A stretch of DNA of 64,000 nt from Acidianus sp. HS-5. Its GTDB lineage: Archaea > Thermoproteota > Thermoprotei_A > Sulfolobales > Sulfolobaceae. The position numbers were made by a program, and so were the translations under genes. Of this stretch, positions 26,554-37,679 are shown in pieces. Location of the stretch: assembly GCF_021655615.1 (NCBI RefSeq), contig NZ_AP025245.1, positions 868,001-932,000 of the forward strand. The letters run 5' to 3'. The notes below the pieces were generated by a model, which was not told the origin of the DNA, searched no databases, and was given only the letters and a program-made list of their open reading frames with translations. Numbering within the stretch: position 1 is the first letter of the stretch; every line of letters begins with the position of its first letter.

Positions 26554-28254
26554 ATGGAAAAACTTTCTTATGATGCGATAGTCATAGGAGGTGGATTAGC
26601 GGGCTTAATGGCTGCTCATGAGATAGCTGTTTCAGGGTACAAAGTTGCAGTAATATCCAAAGTTTTCCCTACAAGATCTCACTCATCTTCTGCAGAAGGA
26701 GGAATTGCAGCGTATATAGATGGAAATTCTGATCCTAATGATAATCCAGATTACATGACTTACGATACGATAAAAGGAGGAGACTTTCTAGTAGATCAAG
26801 ATGCTGCAGAGCTGCTTTCCAAAAAATCTGGAGAAATTGTAAGAATAATGGAAAGTTGGGGAACATTATTTAACAGACAACCTGATGGTAGAGTAGCTAT
26901 AAGATATTTCGGTGGCCAAACTTATCCCAGAACCAGATTCGTAGGAGATAAAACTGGTATGGCGTTACTCCATACTTTGTTTCAAAGAGTCTCTGGCTTA
27001 GATATAGATTTTTACAGTGAGTGGTTCGCCTTAGATTTAATTAGAGACGATAAGAGAGTCGTAGGAGTAGTCGCAATGGAAATGAAGTCAATGACTCCAG
27101 CATTCTTCAAGACTAGAGCTATAGTTATGGCAACAGGAGGAATGGGAATGCTTTATGCTCATTCTACTAACGCATATATAAATACAGGTGATGGTTACGC
27201 AATTGCTTTAAGAGCAGGAGCCGCATTAAAAGATCCAGAATTTGTGCAATTTCATCCTACTGCACTTTATCCATCAGATATACTGATAAGCGAGGCAGCT
27301 AGGGGAGAAGGTGCTATTCTAATTAATAATAAAGGAGAAAGATTCATGGTTAGATATGCTCCTAGAAAGCTAGATTTAGCCCCTAGAGATATAACTTCCA
27401 GAGCAATAATAACTGAAATTAGGGAAGGTAGAGGATTCCCAGGAGGATACGTGGGTTTAGATTTAAGGCATTTAGGTGAAGACTACATTAAAGAAAGATT
27501 AGCTTTAGCTTACGAGGCAGCGATGAACTTCTCTGGTGTTGATGCTACAAAAGAGCCGATACCTGTTAGGCCTGCACAACATTATTACATGGGAGGAATT
27601 GATGTGGACATTACTGGACAGAATCCGGACTTAATAGGATTATTCGCTGCAGGTGAAGCGGCGTGTGTATCTGTTCATGGAGCTAACAGATTAGGTTCAA
27701 ACTCACTACTTGAAACTTTAGTTTTTGGAAGGGAAACAGGAAGGACTGTAGCTAAGTTCTTGTCTGAACATAAAGAGGAAGATAGCAACAACTTAGATAA
27801 AGAAGCAGAAAAAGTAGTAGACGACGCATACAAATTCGTTAAGAGCGAAAGCGGAGTCCATTTTGGAGAGATTCTAAATAAGCTTAGGAACGTTATGTGG
27901 GAGAAGGTAGGCATATTTAGGGACGAAGATAACATGAAAGATGCACTATCTCAAATAATTGAATTAAGGAAGATGAGCTCTTCCATGTATGTACTAGATA
28001 AAAGTAGTACATACAATACGGAATTCTTTAATGCATTAGAGCTTAGGAATATGTTAGATTTAGCTATAGTAATAGGAAGAACCGCAATTGAAAGGAAGGA
28101 ATCCAGAGGCGCTCACTTTAGAACTGATTATCCTGAAAGAGATGATAATAATTGGTTAAAGCACACTATAGCTTATCTAAAAGGAGAAACCGTGGAAATT
28201 ACTTACAAGCCCGTTAGGATTACAAAATGGAAACCTGAACCCAGGGTGTATTAA
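26554..28254 (+). CDS. sdhA: Succinate dehydrogenase flavoprotein subunit
   Basis: 566 residues. Dinucleotide fold VIGGGLAGLMAAHEIA, covalent FAD histidine in TRSHSSSAEGGIAAY, and the active-site segments FVQFHPTALYP, SEAARGEGAILIN, PAQHYYMGGI and GANRLGSNSLLETLVFG. It oxidises succinate to fumarate as part of membrane-bound complex II and the TCA cycle. First gene of sdhABCD, with genes separated by 1-2 bases or overlapping. Confidence 0.96.
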   Translation: MEKLSYDAIVIGGGLAGLMAAHEIAVSGYKVAVISKVFPTRSHSSSAEGGIAAYIDGNSDPNDNPDYMTYDTIKGGDFLVDQDAAELLSKKSGEIVRIMESWGTLFNRQPDGRVAIRYFGGQTYPRTRFVGDKTGMALLHTLFQRVSGLDIDFYSEWFALDLIRDDKRVVGVVAMEMKSMTPAFFKTRAIVMATGGMGMLYAHSTNAYINTGDGYAIALRAGAALKDPEFVQFHPTALYPSDILISEAARGEGAILINNKGERFMVRYAPRKLDLAPRDITSRAIITEIREGRGFPGGYVGLDLRHLGEDYIKERLALAYEAAMNFSGVDATKEPIPVRPAQHYYMGGIDVDITGQNPDLIGLFAAGEAACVSVHGANRLGSNSLLETLVFGRETGRTVAKFLSEHKEEDSNNLDKEAEKVVDDAYKFVKSESGVHFGEILNKLRNVMWEKVGIFRDEDNMKDALSQIIELRKMSSSMYVLDKSSTYNTEFFNALELRNMLDLAIVIGRTAIERKESRGAHFRTDYPERDDNNWLKHTIAYLKGETVEITYKPVRITKWKPEPRVY

Positions 28255-28255
28255 A

Positions 28256-29206
<951 letters not shown>

Positions 29207-29207
29207 A

Positions 29208-30079
<872 letters not shown>

Positions 30080-30083
<4 letters not shown>

Positions 30084-30445
30084 GCGAAGAGGATAAGATA
30101 ATAGATTCTCTAAAGAAACTTGGTGCAACATTAGGTAATTGGTACGAGGTCTATGAGAGACCTGGAAGACCTCCATTTGGGAAGGAAGTTGAATATAAAA
30201 TAGGAGATATAATGTGGGGAAAAGTTCACTTAAGATTAGATGGAGATCTTTACATTTACATTATATCAAAAATACCGTTCAATTGGAAGGATAGAGTAAA
30301 GGATCTAAAAATAAAAGGTTCTATAGAAGACGCAGCAGGAGGTTTAATGTGGATAAAAACAGATCCAGAGAATGTATATGAAGATTTAGACTTTATAAAG
30401 GATTACTTGGAGAAAATCAAGAAAGAAAATACTAAAAGTAAGTAA
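30080..30445 (+). CDS. sdhD: Succinate dehydrogenase small subunit
   Basis: 121 residues, soluble and charged, overlapping sdhC by four bases (ATGA). No membrane helix is present. Its position and size match SdhD of the Sulfolobus SdhABCD complex, where amphipathic helices are thought to help membrane binding. A T-run follows the stop. Confidence 0.85.
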
Positions 30446-30452
30446 TTTTTTT
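30446..30452 (+). terminator. T-run terminator after sdhD
   Basis: Seven T residues directly after the sdhD stop, followed by TCTCATT. This is typical of archaeal intrinsic termination without a hairpin. Confidence 0.4.
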
Positions 30453-30458
30453 GTCTCA

Positions 30459-31817
30459 TTATGCCTCTACTACTTTAAGTAAATCGTTTTGATCCAATTT
30501 ATACACTACAAGATACGTGTCAGATATTCTCCTTAGATCGGCATTATCTCCTCTAATCATTACGCTAATTAATGTAGAGTTAGCATCTTTTAGAGACCTC
30601 CTTACTGTAGTTTCCGCAATCTTGTCTTCACCATCTGTCAGTATTATTACCTCACTAACTCCTTTAACATGACCTTCTTTTATATCTTCACAAGCTGAAA
30701 TTACTGACCTGCTTATATCTGTACCTCCTCCTCCTCTTATTTTTCCTATGTATTCTATCATCTTTATTACGTCCTTACTTTTTGCATTTTTTATTACTTT
30801 TATTAAAGGATAAGGAATATTATCGAAGAACCTTAAGTAAAAATCTCTGTTTTCTCTCCTAGCTCTACTGTATAACGCTAATGCTACTGCCTTTGCCCAT
30901 AATATCTTCTCTCCATCCATACTGCCTGATTTATCTAAAAGTAAATATATAGGACCCAAACTTTCCTTTATCTGTTTTTGATAAAGCAATAGTTGACTCT
31001 CTGCAAGTCTTACATAGAATAGTTCCTCTGGCATTGCTAATTCTGAAGGAACTATCCTCTCTAAGTCCGAACCTTCTTCATAGCCAAATAATTCTCCCTT
31101 AGAGTATCTTGTAGTCTTCTTTTTAGTTAAGCTTCCTAATTTTGGTATTCCACTTAAGAATTCGAGGATTTTCTTTATTTCAGTGTTCCTGGCAAGCCTC
31201 AATACTTCATGCACATCTCCCTCGAAGTTAAGTACGCTCCCGGTTCCAGCCCCATTACCCCCTACAATTCTTTGCATACTCCTAACAGCGTTTGCATCTT
31301 CCGCAGCTTTAGAAATAGCTTTCTCATGAACTTGTTTTAAGAGTTTCTTTGAGGATTCATTAGTTTGTCCTTGCTGTTCCTTCTGTTCTCCTCCTTCTTT
31401 ACCTTGAGAACCTTTCATTAAGCCGTTAAGAATCTGCTCTGCCGCCTCCCTTTCTTCTGCTGATTGTGAAGTTCTCCTTATTCTTTCTAATTCCTCAATT
31501 AAGTTCTGTATATAACTTACTGAGAGGGCCATGCTTACTGCTGAGTTAGCTATAGAATAATTCCTGTTTTTTAGTACTAAATCTGAAGACAAGGTCATAT
31601 CCAGCAAAGAATATTTTATTGCATCTCCTTGCGGTATATCCGATTTGGACTTTAATAGCGGTAAAGGTAAATAATGAACATAGTAAGTATCAACTAAGAA
31701 GTCTGGATCTATATTTGAATCTTTCCCGGATATTTTCTTTAACGTGTAAAGAATTCTATCTCCCCTATATTTAATTATAGGGTCATCATAATCTATTCCT
31801 ACTAAATATCCAGTCAT
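30459..31817 (-). CDS. VWA-domain protein (CoxE-like) paired with MoxR ATPase
   Basis: 452 residues. A C-terminal von Willebrand A domain contains the metal-site motif PIYLLLDKSGSMDGEKILWA (DxSxS), a GGGTDIS threonine motif and VIILTDGED. The middle is low complexity (SQGKEGGEQKEQQGQ) and likely flexible. MoxR-VWA pairs act as chaperones that insert metals or assemble complexes. It overlaps the ATPase gene by four bases, so they act together. The client here is unknown; sdhABCD lies convergently next door. Confidence 0.85.
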   Translation of the reverse strand: MTGYLVGIDYDDPIIKYRGDRILYTLKKISGKDSNIDPDFLVDTYYVHYLPLPLLKSKSDIPQGDAIKYSLLDMTLSSDLVLKNRNYSIANSAVSMALSVSYIQNLIEELERIRRTSQSAEEREAAEQILNGLMKGSQGKEGGEQKEQQGQTNESSKKLLKQVHEKAISKAAEDANAVRSMQRIVGGNGAGTGSVLNFEGDVHEVLRLARNTEIKKILEFLSGIPKLGSLTKKKTTRYSKGELFGYEEGSDLERIVPSELAMPEELFYVRLAESQLLLYQKQIKESLGPIYLLLDKSGSMDGEKILWAKAVALALYSRARRENRDFYLRFFDNIPYPLIKVIKNAKSKDVIKMIEYIGKIRGGGGTDISRSVISACEDIKEGHVKGVSEVIILTDGEDKIAETTVRRSLKDANSTLISVMIRGDNADLRRISDTYLVVYKLDQNDLLKVVEA

Positions 31818-32971
31818 GTGTAAATCCCCAACTTTCTGCCAACTTTTTCCAATAATTTATCGATCTCAGCACTCACTTCTTTTGAGAACTCCTCAACTTT
31901 CTCGTCACCGCTTTCCTTACCTAAAGCTATTACCCTATCCCTAGTAGCTTTAAGCGACCTTATTAAATCAATTAATCTGGGATCTGACTCGCTTGCCGCA
32001 TCTACGTACTTGCCTGCCTCCTTTATATTGTTGTATATTTCATTCAATTCCCTCATATATTTTATAGGGGTCTTCAACTCTTCAGATAATAGAGCAGAAA
32101 CTTTCTCGAAGTCATCTATTTCTTTAGGTGCTATGTATTTTAATACTATCAAATCTTCTTCAGTTGCCTTTAATCTGCCATTAAGTAATGCGTGAGCTGA
32201 AATAATCTTAAGAACCTTACCTTTTCTTCTATCGCTTAAATGAATTCCTTTCTCTTCTAGCATAGCATAAAGTTTAAGTAATTTACTCTTTACAGGGCTT
32301 AAATCCACTTCGGTTAAGAAAGTGTATATCTTATCTAAATCTTCTACAGTCATTAATGGAGAATCTACTCTCCATTTGTTAGTAAATTCCAATTCCCAAG
32401 CAGATTCTATTAAGTTCTTCCACATTTCCTCTCCTACGGGCTTAGCGTAGTGCCTTAACAATAACCTATCGTAAAGTGCCTCCAATTCTGGCTCGTCTGG
32501 AACCCTGTTGCTTGCACTTATTAATGTCCTTAAAGGAACATTAATTACGTTATACCCATCATAAATTACTCTTTCGTTTAGTAACGAAAGCAACGCATTT
32601 AATATTGCACTGTTTGCGTTAAATATCTCGTCTAGAAATGCGATTTCACTTTCTGGTAACCTATCTTTAGTTATTCTCTTATATATTCCCTGCTTTAATG
32701 CATTTATATCTAAAGCGCCAAATAATTCCGCAGGTTCTGTATATTTAGTTAGCAAATACATGAAGAACTTTGCATTTAACAGATCAGCGGCTCTTCTTGC
32801 TAATGCGGACTTTGCTGTTCCAGGTTCTCCAATTAATACTACGTGCTCCTTGGAAAGTAATGCTAGAGTAATGACCTTAGCTTCCTCTTCCCTACCCACA
32901 AAGGGACTCCATAAAGCTTCTAAAAACTTCTTTGGGAGTTCAAGGACTTTATTATCCACTTGCATTCCCAT
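31814..32971 (-). CDS. MoxR-family AAA+ ATPase
   Basis: 385 residues. Walker A GEPGTAKSALARRAADLL, Walker B AFLDEIFNANSAILNALLSL, sensor 1 TLISASNR and a VPDEPELEALYDRLLLRHYA arginine-finger region are typical of MoxR/RavA. The C-terminal helical part is coiled-coil-like. ATP-driven remodelling partner of the VWA protein. Divergent from ssb across a 258-base spacer. Confidence 0.9.
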   Translation of the reverse strand: MGMQVDNKVLELPKKFLEALWSPFVGREEEAKVITLALLSKEHVVLIGEPGTAKSALARRAADLLNAKFFMYLLTKYTEPAELFGALDINALKQGIYKRITKDRLPESEIAFLDEIFNANSAILNALLSLLNERVIYDGYNVINVPLRTLISASNRVPDEPELEALYDRLLLRHYAKPVGEEMWKNLIESAWELEFTNKWRVDSPLMTVEDLDKIYTFLTEVDLSPVKSKLLKLYAMLEEKGIHLSDRRKGKVLKIISAHALLNGRLKATEEDLIVLKYIAPKEIDDFEKVSALLSEELKTPIKYMRELNEIYNNIKEAGKYVDAASESDPRLIDLIRSLKATRDRVIALGKESGDEKVEEFSKEVSAEIDKLLEKVGRKLGIYT

Positions 32972-33091
32972 ATAGATGAATTGTATTTCATAGCTTATAA
33001 AGAAAGGTTAAGAAAATAACCTCAGATTATTATTACACTATGAAACTAATTTAACTCTTCTATTTAAAATAAACGCTAGTTAAAAGCTCAA

Positions 33092-33114
33092 AAGATTTTA
33101 TAAAGAAAAATCTT
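33092..33114. promoter_or_regulatory. 8-bp inverted repeat between moxR and ssb
   Basis: AAGATTTT and AAAATCTT form a perfect 8-bp inverted repeat with a 7-base spacer, in the 258-base divergent spacer 32972-33229. It is AT-only, so it could arise by chance. The spacer contains no gene that I can see. Confidence 0.25.
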
Positions 33115-33181
33115 CGTTTAGATTAAATTTTTTGAAGATTACGATAATATCCAACTAAAATAAGCTCCACATAAGATTTAA

Positions 33182-33204
33182 ATATATCCGTAATAAGGAT
33201 ATAT
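33182..33204. promoter_or_regulatory. Palindromic promoter region of ssb
   Basis: ATATATCC and GGATATAT form a perfect 8-bp inverted repeat with a 7-base spacer, 26-48 bases upstream of the ssb ATG and overlapping its TATA-like sequence (TTTAAATATATCC). A protein bound here would block TBP. Confidence 0.4.
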
Positions 33205-33229
33205 TAACAAATCTCGTGAGTCGGGACAT

Positions 33230-33661
33230 ATGGAAGAGAAAATAGGTAATCTAAAAGGTGGAATGGAAAATATAAATGTAATTGGAAGAGTTCTCCAAGT
33301 TGGAGAACAAAAAGTTGTGCAAACAAGAAACGGACAACGTACAATTAGAGAAATCATGATTGGAGACGATACAGGTAGAGTGAAGCTAACTCTTTGGGGA
33401 AATCAAGGAGATACCTTAAAAGAAGGACAAGTAATAAAAGTTGAGAATGGTTGGACAACTGTTTTTAAAGGCCAAGTACAATTAAATGCAGGAAGCAGAT
33501 CTAAGATTTCTGAGACTCAAGAGGAATTACCCGAAGCTGACCAGATTCCAGAGACAGTGCCGACTGACAATTCACCGCCAAGGAGAAACTTTAGAGGAGG
33601 AAGAAGGAATTTTAGAGGAGGAAGAAGACCTCCACAGAGAGGCGGAGAGGAAGAAGAATGA
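33230..33661 (+). CDS. ssb: Single-stranded DNA-binding protein
   Basis: 143 residues, the length of Sulfolobus SSB (about 148). One OB fold (INVIGRVLQVGEQKVVQTR, VKLTLWGNQGDTLKEGQVIK, VENGWTTVFKGQVQLNAG) and a flexible tail with Gly/Arg-rich repeats (RGGRRNFRGGRRPP) ending in acidic EEEE, which recruits partners as in bacterial SSB. It protects ssDNA in replication and repair. The PqqD-like gene starts inside its stop codon. Confidence 0.95.
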   Translation: MEEKIGNLKGGMENINVIGRVLQVGEQKVVQTRNGQRTIREIMIGDDTGRVKLTLWGNQGDTLKEGQVIKVENGWTTVFKGQVQLNAGSRSKISETQEELPEADQIPETVPTDNSPPRRNFRGGRRNFRGGRRPPQRGGEEEE

Positions 33662-33939
33662 ACTTTGACGATGTTAAGGATAAAAAGCCCCAAAAAGTAG
33701 GAGAATTTGTAGATAAGGCTGAAGACGGAGATAACTACATTATAAAAATTTCTGAAGATAAGATATTCGAAGTTGCTCCAATAGCTTACTATATATGGGC
33801 AATGTGCGACGGAAACAAGACAGTAAGCCAAATAATAGATGAAATAAGCAAGGAAGCAAACATAGAAGTCGATCAATTAAGAGATCCCATAACTGCCGTA
33901 TTAGAACAATTACAACAAGCTTCTCTCATAACATTATAA
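33658..33939 (+). CDS. PqqD-like peptide-recognition domain protein
   Basis: 93 residues. The layout IFEVAPIAYYIWAMCDGNKT, then VSQIIDEISKEANIEVDQLR, matches PqqD-type RiPP-recognition winged helices (a hydrophobic strand followed by W/CDG). No radical SAM enzyme or precursor peptide is encoded nearby. It overlaps the ssb stop by four bases and must be co-translated with SSB, which suggests a DNA-linked rather than peptide-modification role. The family call is by pattern. Confidence 0.7.
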   Translation: MNFDDVKDKKPQKVGEFVDKAEDGDNYIIKISEDKIFEVAPIAYYIWAMCDGNKTVSQIIDEISKEANIEVDQLRDPITAVLEQLQQASLITL

Positions 33940-33962
33940 GCCATTTTTGCACTATATTTTTT

Positions 33963-35579
33963 ATGAGAGCTATTCTTCCGGAAGATTCTCTTTTATCTGC
34001 AGAAGATGCTCTATCCATTTACATATCAAAAGTTCCTCCTAAAAGGAAAGTTAAGGAGATAAACATAATAGATTCTCTAAATAAGATTTCTGCGGAAGAT
34101 ATATATTCCAGAATAGATCTTCCACCTTTTTCCAGATCAACAGTTGACGGCTTTGCTATAAAATCTTCATTTACTCCAGGAAAATTCAAAATATCTGGAA
34201 AAATAAATATTGGAGATTATAAAGAATTTGAAATTTCTGAAAATGAAGCGGTTGAAGTAGACACCGGGGCAGTTATTCCTAAAGGAGCAGACGCGGTCAT
34301 AAAGATTGAAGAAACTAAAATCGAAGGAGAATACGTTGAAATACCTAAAAAGCTGAACTTTGGAACTAATGTAGCATGGATAGGAAGTGATGTACCTAAA
34401 GGTACGCAAATAGTCTATAAAGGAGAGAAAATTACTCCAGAAAAAATAGCCTTCCTGGCGTCTGCAGGAATAAGTAAAATAAAAGTTTACGAGTCTCCAT
34501 CTGTTTACGTTATATCTACTGGAGATGAACTTGTAGAACCTGGTAATGAACTTCAGCCAGGAAAAATATACGAAAGTAATATTCATTTCCTAGTCTCGAG
34601 AATAAAAAACGATAACTATAGTGTAGTAGGCTATAAGCTTGTAAAGGATAATGAGAAGGAAATAGAAGATGCAATAAATGAAGCTAGTAAAATTGCTGAT
34701 GTGATAATTTTAACTGGTGGAACTAGTGCAGGTGAAAAAGATTTTGTTCATCAAATAATTAGAAAAAAAGGAGAGATCATAGTTCATGGACTAAAATTCA
34801 AACCAGGTAAGCCTACATTATTGGGCAAATTTAATGGAAAACCAATATTCGGACTGCCAGGTAATATTGTTTCTACAATTATGATATACGATAGAGTAAT
34901 TTCCAAGTATTTATCTTTAATGAGAGGACATGAAAATGAACAAGAGGAAAATGAGGTTGCAGAGTTATTACTTCCAGTTAAGGCAGATAAAAAGAGGTTT
35001 ACTTACATTCCAGTATACTTAGTTGGAGGATTCGCGATACCCATTCCTTTTGACAGCTACATGGTAGGTAGCTTTTCTTTAGCCGACGGATTTATAGGTC
35101 TTGAACCGGGAGTAGAGCTTAAAGAAAACGATAAGGTTAAGGTTACTATAAAGAGAAGAGACAGCAGAATTACGCTCATAGGAGAAGAGGATAAGAGATT
35201 TGAGTCATTACCACTAAGGAAAATATATTTAGGATCTCAAGTTTCATGTAAGGCTTTAGAGAAGGGAATAGGAGATATTATAGTAGTGAGCTCACTATTC
35301 TGCGCTCCAGAAAAATACGACTATACAATAGAAAGGAGAATACTGGAACAAGGCGAAGGAGACGAAATAGGCTATTTTGATTGGCTAGGAATAAGTAAAT
35401 TTAATAGGCATCCTTCGATTAAATTAAAGTCTCCTTCTACCGCATTGAACTTTATAGGTAAAGCAAAAGTATTTGCTCCTGAAGGATATATTAGTGAAGG
35501 TAAGGAGATAGGTAAGGAGAAACTTTTCGTAATTGTAAGGAATAAGGAGGCTTTCAAATTCCTAAATGGAATTTTTTAA
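33963..35579 (+). CDS. moeA: Molybdopterin molybdenumtransferase MoeA with C-terminal PBP-like domain
   Basis: 538 residues. The MoeA part covers about residues 1-400: PPFSRSTVDGFAIKS, VDTGAVIPKGADAVIKIEET, VISTGDELVEPG, ILTGGTSAGEKDF and FGLPGNIVSTIM. It inserts molybdenum or tungsten into molybdopterin. Residues about 405-538 form an extra alpha/beta domain (RKIYLGSQVSCKALEKGIGD, VSSLFCAPEKYDYT) resembling the periplasmic-binding-like domain fused to some archaeal MoeA proteins, here shorter than usual. A MoaD-MoaE gene lies near 55 kb. Confidence 0.88.
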   Translation: MRAILPEDSLLSAEDALSIYISKVPPKRKVKEINIIDSLNKISAEDIYSRIDLPPFSRSTVDGFAIKSSFTPGKFKISGKINIGDYKEFEISENEAVEVDTGAVIPKGADAVIKIEETKIEGEYVEIPKKLNFGTNVAWIGSDVPKGTQIVYKGEKITPEKIAFLASAGISKIKVYESPSVYVISTGDELVEPGNELQPGKIYESNIHFLVSRIKNDNYSVVGYKLVKDNEKEIEDAINEASKIADVIILTGGTSAGEKDFVHQIIRKKGEIIVHGLKFKPGKPTLLGKFNGKPIFGLPGNIVSTIMIYDRVISKYLSLMRGHENEQEENEVAELLLPVKADKKRFTYIPVYLVGGFAIPIPFDSYMVGSFSLADGFIGLEPGVELKENDKVKVTIKRRDSRITLIGEEDKRFESLPLRKIYLGSQVSCKALEKGIGDIIVVSSLFCAPEKYDYTIERRILEQGEGDEIGYFDWLGISKFNRHPSIKLKSPSTALNFIGKAKVFAPEGYISEGKEIGKEKLFVIVRNKEAFKFLNGIF

Positions 35580-35600
35580 GAACACACAAATCTGAAAAAC

Positions 35601-35607
35601 CTTAAAT
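35601..35607 (+). promoter_or_regulatory. TATA-like box of thrB
   Basis: CTTAAAT is centred about 26 bases before ATG 35629. It supports that ATG, rather than 35611, as the start of a leaderless message. Confidence 0.4.
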
Positions 35608-35628
35608 GTAATGTACATATTTTTAGCT

Positions 35629-36558
35629 ATGTCAGCAAAAGCTGAGGCTTACTCAAGTTCAGCTAATTTAGGCCCTGGTTTTGACATCTTATCGATGGCC
35701 CATAATGCATTTAAGGATATTGTAATCGCAAAAACAATTAAAGAGAAGGGAAGAATAATAATTAGGAGTAATAATCCCAAGATCCCTTTAGATGTAGAAA
35801 AAAATTCTGCAGGTTTAGCTACAAAAATTCTTCTCCAAGAAAAAGGGATAGATGAGGGAGTTGAAATTGAAATAAAAAAAGGAATTCCCTTTGGCTTAGG
35901 TTTAGGTAGTAGTGGTGCGTCTTCCGTCGCGGCAATTGCCGCAATAAATGAACTTTTCGACCTAAAGCTGGACGAAGAAGAGATGGTAAGATATTCAATG
36001 CTCGGAGAACAAGCTTCTTCAGGATCTCCTCATCCCGACAACGTTGCAGCAAGTGTTTATGGTGGAATAGTTGCTGTAACTTCAGTTTCTCCAGTAAAAG
36101 TAGTTAAAATTCCTGTTAATATTGACTTTAAAATTCTCTTAATTTCTCCACAAGGAGAAAGGGAAGGCAAAACTAAAAAAGCAAGGGAAATACTGCCAAA
36201 TAAAGTAGATTTATCGCTTTACGTTAAAAATTCAAGATACTTGGCATCTCTCCTTTTAGGCTTTAGCAAAGGTGACAAATATCTGATAAGGCAAGGATTA
36301 AATGATGAAATAGTTGAAGTAGCCAGAGAGCCTCTTTACCCTCATTATAGGAAAATTAAGGAAGTCGCAATACAAAATGATGCTATAGGAAGTTGTGTTA
36401 GTGGAGCTGGACCTACAGTTTTAGTCCTTTACGATGAAAATACTAATGTCGAAGAGATAAAGAAGAAGAGTCTCGAAATTTGTAAAGAATTCACTCTTAC
36501 TTGTGATTTTACCACAGCAAAATTAGCAGGTGGTGTTAAAGGTGAGAGACTCAACTAA
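35629..36558 (+). CDS. thrB: Homoserine kinase
   Basis: 309 residues from ATG 35629 (an upstream ATG at 35611 adds MYIFLA). GHMP motifs: SSSANLGPGFDILS, the ATP loop IPFGLGLGSSGASSVAAI, and SGAGPTVLVLYD near the C-terminus. It phosphorylates homoserine for threonine synthesis. The following gene, a cystathionine synthase relative, also uses activated homoserine and overlaps the thrB end. That supports a threonine/methionine branch-point operon. Confidence 0.92.
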   Translation: MSAKAEAYSSSANLGPGFDILSMAHNAFKDIVIAKTIKEKGRIIIRSNNPKIPLDVEKNSAGLATKILLQEKGIDEGVEIEIKKGIPFGLGLGSSGASSVAAIAAINELFDLKLDEEEMVRYSMLGEQASSGSPHPDNVAASVYGGIVAVTSVSPVKVVKIPVNIDFKILLISPQGEREGKTKKAREILPNKVDLSLYVKNSRYLASLLLGFSKGDKYLIRQGLNDEIVEVAREPLYPHYRKIKEVAIQNDAIGSCVSGAGPTVLVLYDENTNVEEIKKKSLEICKEFTLTCDFTTAKLAGGVKGERLN

Positions 36559-37666
36559 GGCTGTAAAAGAGTATATTGAAGACTCAACTAAGGCAATAAC
36601 TACGCCAATTTATCAAACAGTAGCATTTATGTTTCCTGAAGGAGAGAAATTTAGGTATTCTAGAGAATCTAATCCAACAACCTTAGAATTGGGGAAGAAA
36701 ATTGCCGAGCTTGAAGGAGCTGAAATTGGTATTGCTTTCTCTTCAGGAATGGGAGCAATTACTACAACACTATTAAGCCTTCTCTCTCCAGGAAAATCAT
36801 TACTAGTAACAATGGATATGTTCGGTAGGAGTTTGCGTTTTTGTAAAGACTTCTTATCAAACTGGGGAGTTAAAGTAACTATTAGTAAACCAGGGAATGA
36901 GAACTTACTTGAGTTAGCTAAAAATCATTTTGATGTAATATTCATAGAGAATATAACTAATCCGTTACTTCGCGTTATTAATTTACCAGAAATTTCAAAG
37001 ATCGCTAAGGAAAATAATAGCCTCTTAGTTGTTGATTCAACTTTTGCAACTCCTATAAACCAAAAGCCCATAGAGTTTGGAGCTGATATTGTTATACACA
37101 GCGCATCTAAATTCATTGCAGGACATAACGACGTGATAGCCGGACTTTCAGCAGGTAAAGAGGAACTTATGAAAAACGTCGACCTAATGAGGAGAACTAT
37201 GGGAACCTCTCTTGAACCTTTCCCTGCATACTTGGTAATAAGAGGTATGAAAACGCTCAAAGTGAGAATGGATGTTATAAATAGGAATGCGGAACAGATT
37301 GCAGAATTTTTAGAAGATCATCCTAAAGTTACTAGAGTTTACTATCCAGGGTTAAAATCTCATCCTGATAATGAGATAGCCAGAAAAGTTCTCAAAGGTT
37401 TTGGCGGAGTAGTAAGCTTTGAGGTTAGGGGAGGCAAGGAAGAGGCTATCAAAGTTATGAATTCTACTAAAGTTATAATCCCTGCACAAAGTTTGGGAGG
37501 AGTCAACTCATTAATTTCACATCCACCCACAATGAGCCATAGAACTTTAACAGCGGAGGAGAGGAAGATAATAGGTATTAATGATTCATTACTGAGATTA
37601 TCTGTAGGGATAGAAGACGTTGAGGATTTAATTGAGGATTTAGACCAAGCTTTAGGCAAAATTTGA
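36530..37666 (+). CDS. Cystathionine gamma-synthase/lyase family PLP enzyme
   Basis: 378 residues from GTG 36530; GTG 36542 (RDSTKAVKEY) is equally likely. PLP lysine in HSASKFIAGHNDVIAG, the family FSSGMGAI loop, and QSLGGVNSLISHPPTMSH in the substrate pocket. The enzyme class covers cystathionine synthase, cystathionine lyase and O-acyl/phosphohomoserine sulfhydrylase; the sequence alone does not separate them. The overlap with thrB suggests use of O-phosphohomoserine or related substrates in methionine/cysteine synthesis. Confidence 0.88.
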   Translation: MVLKVRDSTKAVKEYIEDSTKAITTPIYQTVAFMFPEGEKFRYSRESNPTTLELGKKIAELEGAEIGIAFSSGMGAITTTLLSLLSPGKSLLVTMDMFGRSLRFCKDFLSNWGVKVTISKPGNENLLELAKNHFDVIFIENITNPLLRVINLPEISKIAKENNSLLVVDSTFATPINQKPIEFGADIVIHSASKFIAGHNDVIAGLSAGKEELMKNVDLMRRTMGTSLEPFPAYLVIRGMKTLKVRMDVINRNAEQIAEFLEDHPKVTRVYYPGLKSHPDNEIARKVLKGFGGVVSFEVRGGKEEAIKVMNSTKVIIPAQSLGGVNSLISHPPTMSHRTLTAEERKIIGINDSLLRLSVGIEDVEDLIEDLDQALGKI

Positions 37667-37679
37667 ATTAATTTTTAAT

